Program-made: the position numbers and the translations under genes
The notes under the pieces: model-generated
What the model was told of the DNA's origin: nothing
Seen by the model: the letters and a program-made list of their open reading frames with translations, nothing else
Database searches by the model: none
In this document: positions 37,296 through 39,941 of the stretch, in pieces
How positions within the stretch are numbered: the first letter of the stretch is position 1
Layout: every line of letters starts with the position of its first letter
NCBI GenBank assembly: GCA_947383005.1
Contig: CANDBT010000039.1
Span: forward strand, 1-39,941
Direction of reading: 5' to 3'
Length of the DNA: 39,941 bases
From: an uncultured bacterium
GTDB lineage: Bacteria > Bacillota > Clostridia > Lachnospirales > Lachnospiraceae

Positions 37296-39041
37296 ATGGC
37301 ATTGTCGAACACGGCCACACCGAAGTATTACGGCCAGTTTCGAGATGCCGTAATGAAAGGCGAAATACCCGTCTGCGAGATGATCTCGCTGGAGATGAAC
37401 CGGATTGATGAGCTTATTGCAAATCCGGGTATCTGGTATGACGATAAGGCTATTGACGGTTTCATCGCCTATTGCGAAGAGGAACTGACGCTCACGGACG
37501 GAGCAGATTTGAGATTGCTCGATACTTTTAAACTTTGGGCGGAGCAGATCTTCGGTTGGTATTACTTTGTCGAACGGAGCGTATATGTACCGAATCCCGA
37601 TGGACATGGTGGACGCTATGTCAGGAAAAATGTAAAACGTCGGCTTATCAATAAGCAGTATCTGATCGTTGCTAGAGGCGCAGCCAAATCGATGTACGCT
37701 TCCTGTATCCAGAATTATTTTCTGAACATAGACACATCTACGACACACCAGATTACGACAGCCCCTACAATGAAACAGGCGGATGAAGTGATGTCCCCTA
37801 TCCGGACAGCGATCACAAGGTCGAGAGGACCGTTCTTTAAATTCCTTACAGACGGTTCTTTGCAGAATACCACAGGTTCCAAGGCGAACCGGGTAAAACT
37901 GGCATCGACCAAAAAGGGGATTGAGAATTTTCTGACGGGTTCTCTTTTGGAAGTCCGTCCGATGAGCATCAATAAGCTTCAGGGACTACGCCCTAAAATC
38001 TCAACGGTGGACGAATGGCTATCGGGAGATATAAGGGAGGATGTTGTCGGAGCAATAGAGCAGGGAGCATCTAAACTGGATGACTATCTGATTGTGGCTA
38101 TCAGCTCTGAGGGTACAGTGAGAAACGGGAGCGGCGACACAATCAAAATGGAGTTGCTGGACATCCTGAAAGGGGATTACATCAATCCTCATGTATCCAT
38201 TTGGTATTATAGACTGGATTCCATCGATGAGGTTGGTAATCCGGCTATGTGGGTGAAAGCAAATCCGAATCTTGGAAAAACAGTCAGCTATGAGACATAT
38301 CAGTTGGACGTAGAGAGAGCTGAGAAAGCGCCTGCAGTACGGAACGATATTCTTGCCAAGCGTTTCGGAATCCCGATGGAGGGGTATACGTATTACTTCA
38401 CTTATGAGGAGACACTTGCTCATAAGAAGCGTGATTACTGGAGGATGCCATGTTCTCTCGGAGGAGATTTGTCCCAGGGAGACGACTTCTGTTCGTTTAC
38501 ATTTCTATTTCCATTATCGAATGGAGCTTTTGGGGTTAAAACCCGTAACTATATTTCTTCGTTGACTCTATTGAAACTCCCAGCAGCAATGCGGCATAAA
38601 TACGACCAGTTTATGGCTGAGGGAAGCCTGATTGTCCTTGAAGGCACTGTGCTGGATATGATGCAGGTCTATGAGGACTTGGATAACCATATCGCTGAGT
38701 GCGATTATGATGTACGGTGCTTCGGCTACGATCCTTACAATGCGAAGGATTTTGTGGCGAGATGGGAATCCGAAAACGGGCCGTTCGGTATAGAGAAAGT
38801 CATCCAGGGCGCTAAGACAGAATCGGTTCCTTTGGGTGAGTTGAAGAAACTTTCCGAAGAAAGGATGCTGTTGTTTGACGAAGAACTGATGACATTTGCG
38901 ATGGGGAACTGCATCGTCATGGAGGACACGAACGGAAACAGGAAGCTCCTTAAGAAACGGTACGATGCCAAGATTGATGCCGTAGCAGCTATGATGGATG
39001 CGTTCGTTGCATACAAACTGAACAGGGAAGCGTTTGATTAG
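37296..39041 (+). CDS. terL: Terminase large subunit
   Basis: 581 residues; ATG 37296 is 8 nt after AAAGGAGG, whereas ATG 37290 is only 2 nt away. ATPase half: LIVARGAAKSMYASC, a degenerate Walker A with Lys 131, then TTAPTMKQADEVMSPI and a Walker-B-like STVDEWLSG. Nuclease half: GGDLSQGDDFCSFTF (Asp 391), FGYDPYNAKDF and a final KKRYDAKIDAVAAMMDAF with Asp. This is a Terminase_1/phage terminase of HK97-like phages, moving DNA into the procapsid and cutting it. Confidence 0.92.
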   Translation: MALSNTATPKYYGQFRDAVMKGEIPVCEMISLEMNRIDELIANPGIWYDDKAIDGFIAYCEEELTLTDGADLRLLDTFKLWAEQIFGWYYFVERSVYVPNPDGHGGRYVRKNVKRRLINKQYLIVARGAAKSMYASCIQNYFLNIDTSTTHQITTAPTMKQADEVMSPIRTAITRSRGPFFKFLTDGSLQNTTGSKANRVKLASTKKGIENFLTGSLLEVRPMSINKLQGLRPKISTVDEWLSGDIREDVVGAIEQGASKLDDYLIVAISSEGTVRNGSGDTIKMELLDILKGDYINPHVSIWYYRLDSIDEVGNPAMWVKANPNLGKTVSYETYQLDVERAEKAPAVRNDILAKRFGIPMEGYTYYFTYEETLAHKKRDYWRMPCSLGGDLSQGDDFCSFTFLFPLSNGAFGVKTRNYISSLTLLKLPAAMRHKYDQFMAEGSLIVLEGTVLDMMQVYEDLDNHIAECDYDVRCFGYDPYNAKDFVARWESENGPFGIEKVIQGAKTESVPLGELKKLSEERMLLFDEELMTFAMGNCIVMEDTNGNRKLLKKRYDAKIDAVAAMMDAFVAYKLNREAFD

Positions 39042-39088
39042 GAATTGCGCAAGCAGTTCTTTTTTTTATTTATGGAGGAAAATTCAAA

Positions 39089-39941
39089 ATGGAGATTTCA
39101 TTTGGTTCCAGGATGAAACATGCCTGGAATGCTTTCTTTAATAAAGACCCTACAAGAAGTTATCGGGACATTGGGATAGGGTATTCATTCCGACCGGATA
39201 GGATGCGTTTTTCAAGTGGGAATGAACGTTCTATTGTGACATCTGTTTATAACCGGATTGCGATTGATGTAGCTGCTGTGGATATGTTCCATGTACGGCT
39301 GGATGAAAACAACAGATTCCTTTCCACAATTGATTCCGGGCTTAACAACTGTCTCACAGTTGAGGCTAATACAGATCAGACTGGCAGGGCGTTTTTACAG
39401 GACGTGGTCATGTCAATGATGGACGAAGGGTGCGTCGCCATTGTCCCGACAGATACGGATGACGATCCGGGAGATGGGATTCCCGGCTCCTTTGACATCG
39501 ACGCCATGCGGACCGGGCAGATTCTGGAGTGGTATCCGCAGCATGTGAGGGTTCGGGTTTATAACGAACGGACTGGTCAGAAAGAAGACATTCTCATGGC
39601 GAAACAGTCTGTGGCTATTATTGAGAATCCGCTTTATGCGGTCATCAACGAACCAAACTCTACTATGCAGCGTCTGATCAGGAAGCTGAATCTGTTGGAC
39701 GTCATTGACGAACAGAACAGCTCCGGGAAATTGGATCTGATCATCCAGCTTCCCTATATTATCAAGACCGAGGCGAGGCGTCGGCAGGCTGAAAGCCGGC
39801 GCAAAGATATTGAGGATCAATTACGGGGGTCGAAATATGGGATTGCCTATACCGATGGTACAGAGCATATCACGCAGTTGAACCGTCCCGTCGAGAACAA
39901 TCTGATGTCCCAGATTGAATACCTGACGAGTATGCTGTACA
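39089..39941 (+). CDS. Portal protein (partial, runs off the window)
   Basis: 284 residues visible, no stop. ATG 39089 after ATGGAGG. MEISFGSRMKHAWNAFF, then SIVTSVYNRIAIDVAAVDMF, TDQTGRAFLQDVVMSMMDEG, ILEWYPQHVRVRVYNERTGQ and LDLIIQLPYIIKTEARRRQA fit an HK97-type portal with its wing and stem. Position directly after TerL is expected. The remaining third lies outside. Confidence 0.85.
   Translation, partial: MEISFGSRMKHAWNAFFNKDPTRSYRDIGIGYSFRPDRMRFSSGNERSIVTSVYNRIAIDVAAVDMFHVRLDENNRFLSTIDSGLNNCLTVEANTDQTGRAFLQDVVMSMMDEGCVAIVPTDTDDDPGDGIPGSFDIDAMRTGQILEWYPQHVRVRVYNERTGQKEDILMAKQSVAIIENPLYAVINEPNSTMQRLIRKLNLLDVIDEQNSSGKLDLIIQLPYIIKTEARRRQAESRRKDIEDQLRGSKYGIAYTDGTEHITQLNRPVENNLMSQIEYLTSMLY

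Overview
The window reads as the left two thirds of a temperate tailed-phage (siphovirus-type) genome, probably a prophage of a Clostridia/Lachnospiraceae-like Firmicute. The grounds are AAAGGAG ribosome binding sites before nearly every gene, moderate GC, very tight gene packing, a tyrosine integrase at the left edge reading away from everything else, and a TerS/HNH/head/TerL/portal packaging block at the right edge. The presence of an HNH nuclease beside the terminase suggests cos-type packaging. No bacterial housekeeping gene is visible. No CI-like repressor was recognised.

Layout. 1-1584: possible attachment region, integrase on the minus strand with its own promoter and a TCCTACA operator-like repeat. 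1585-10.4 kb: about 20 small genes organised as nearly monocistronic cassettes. Most are separated by a stem-loop with a T-rich tail and by a highly conserved ~27-bp element (called element B here; 13 copies on the plus strand across the window). 3-15 kb: an unusual concentration of small membrane proteins and DUF6353-like paralogues that share a C-terminal module, plus an HsdM-like methyltransferase remnant, a tRNA-like RNA, a lectin-like DUF6273-type protein and a SleB-like wall hydrolase in two reading frames. 14.9-21.3 kb: replication module, with a 1337-residue fusion (SF3-type helicase, AEP-like primase, family B DNA polymerase with exonuclease), an SSB-like protein, an RNase H-like protein and an SF2 helicase. 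21.3-28.2 kb: nucleotide-metabolism-like proteins (DUF4406, HAD), small hypotheticals and an iteron/AT-rich region. 28.2-34.3 kb: a stand-alone structured RNA with promoter and terminator, an unrecognised 347-residue protein, two PD-(D/E)XK nucleases, and an 893-residue protein with helix-turn-helix segments and the DFDGD catalytic motif of two-barrel RNA polymerases. 34.0-39.9 kb: cos-like region, packaging genes, a minus-strand cassette inside a 27-bp perfect inverted repeat, head proteins, terminase large subunit and the start of the portal gene.

How it may work together (inference): the phage seems to carry its own replication enzyme fusion and perhaps its own RNA polymerase. The repeated element B, always followed within about 15-100 nt by a gene start and often preceded by a terminator-like hairpin, is a good candidate for a phage-specific promoter or leader. 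A second signal, the heptamer TTATATT, is strongly over-represented on the plus strand from about 2.8 to 34.1 kb in all three codon frames and seems absent from the late genes. Start codons were chosen by Shine-Dalgarno spacing. Function names rest on motifs read by eye, not on database searches.
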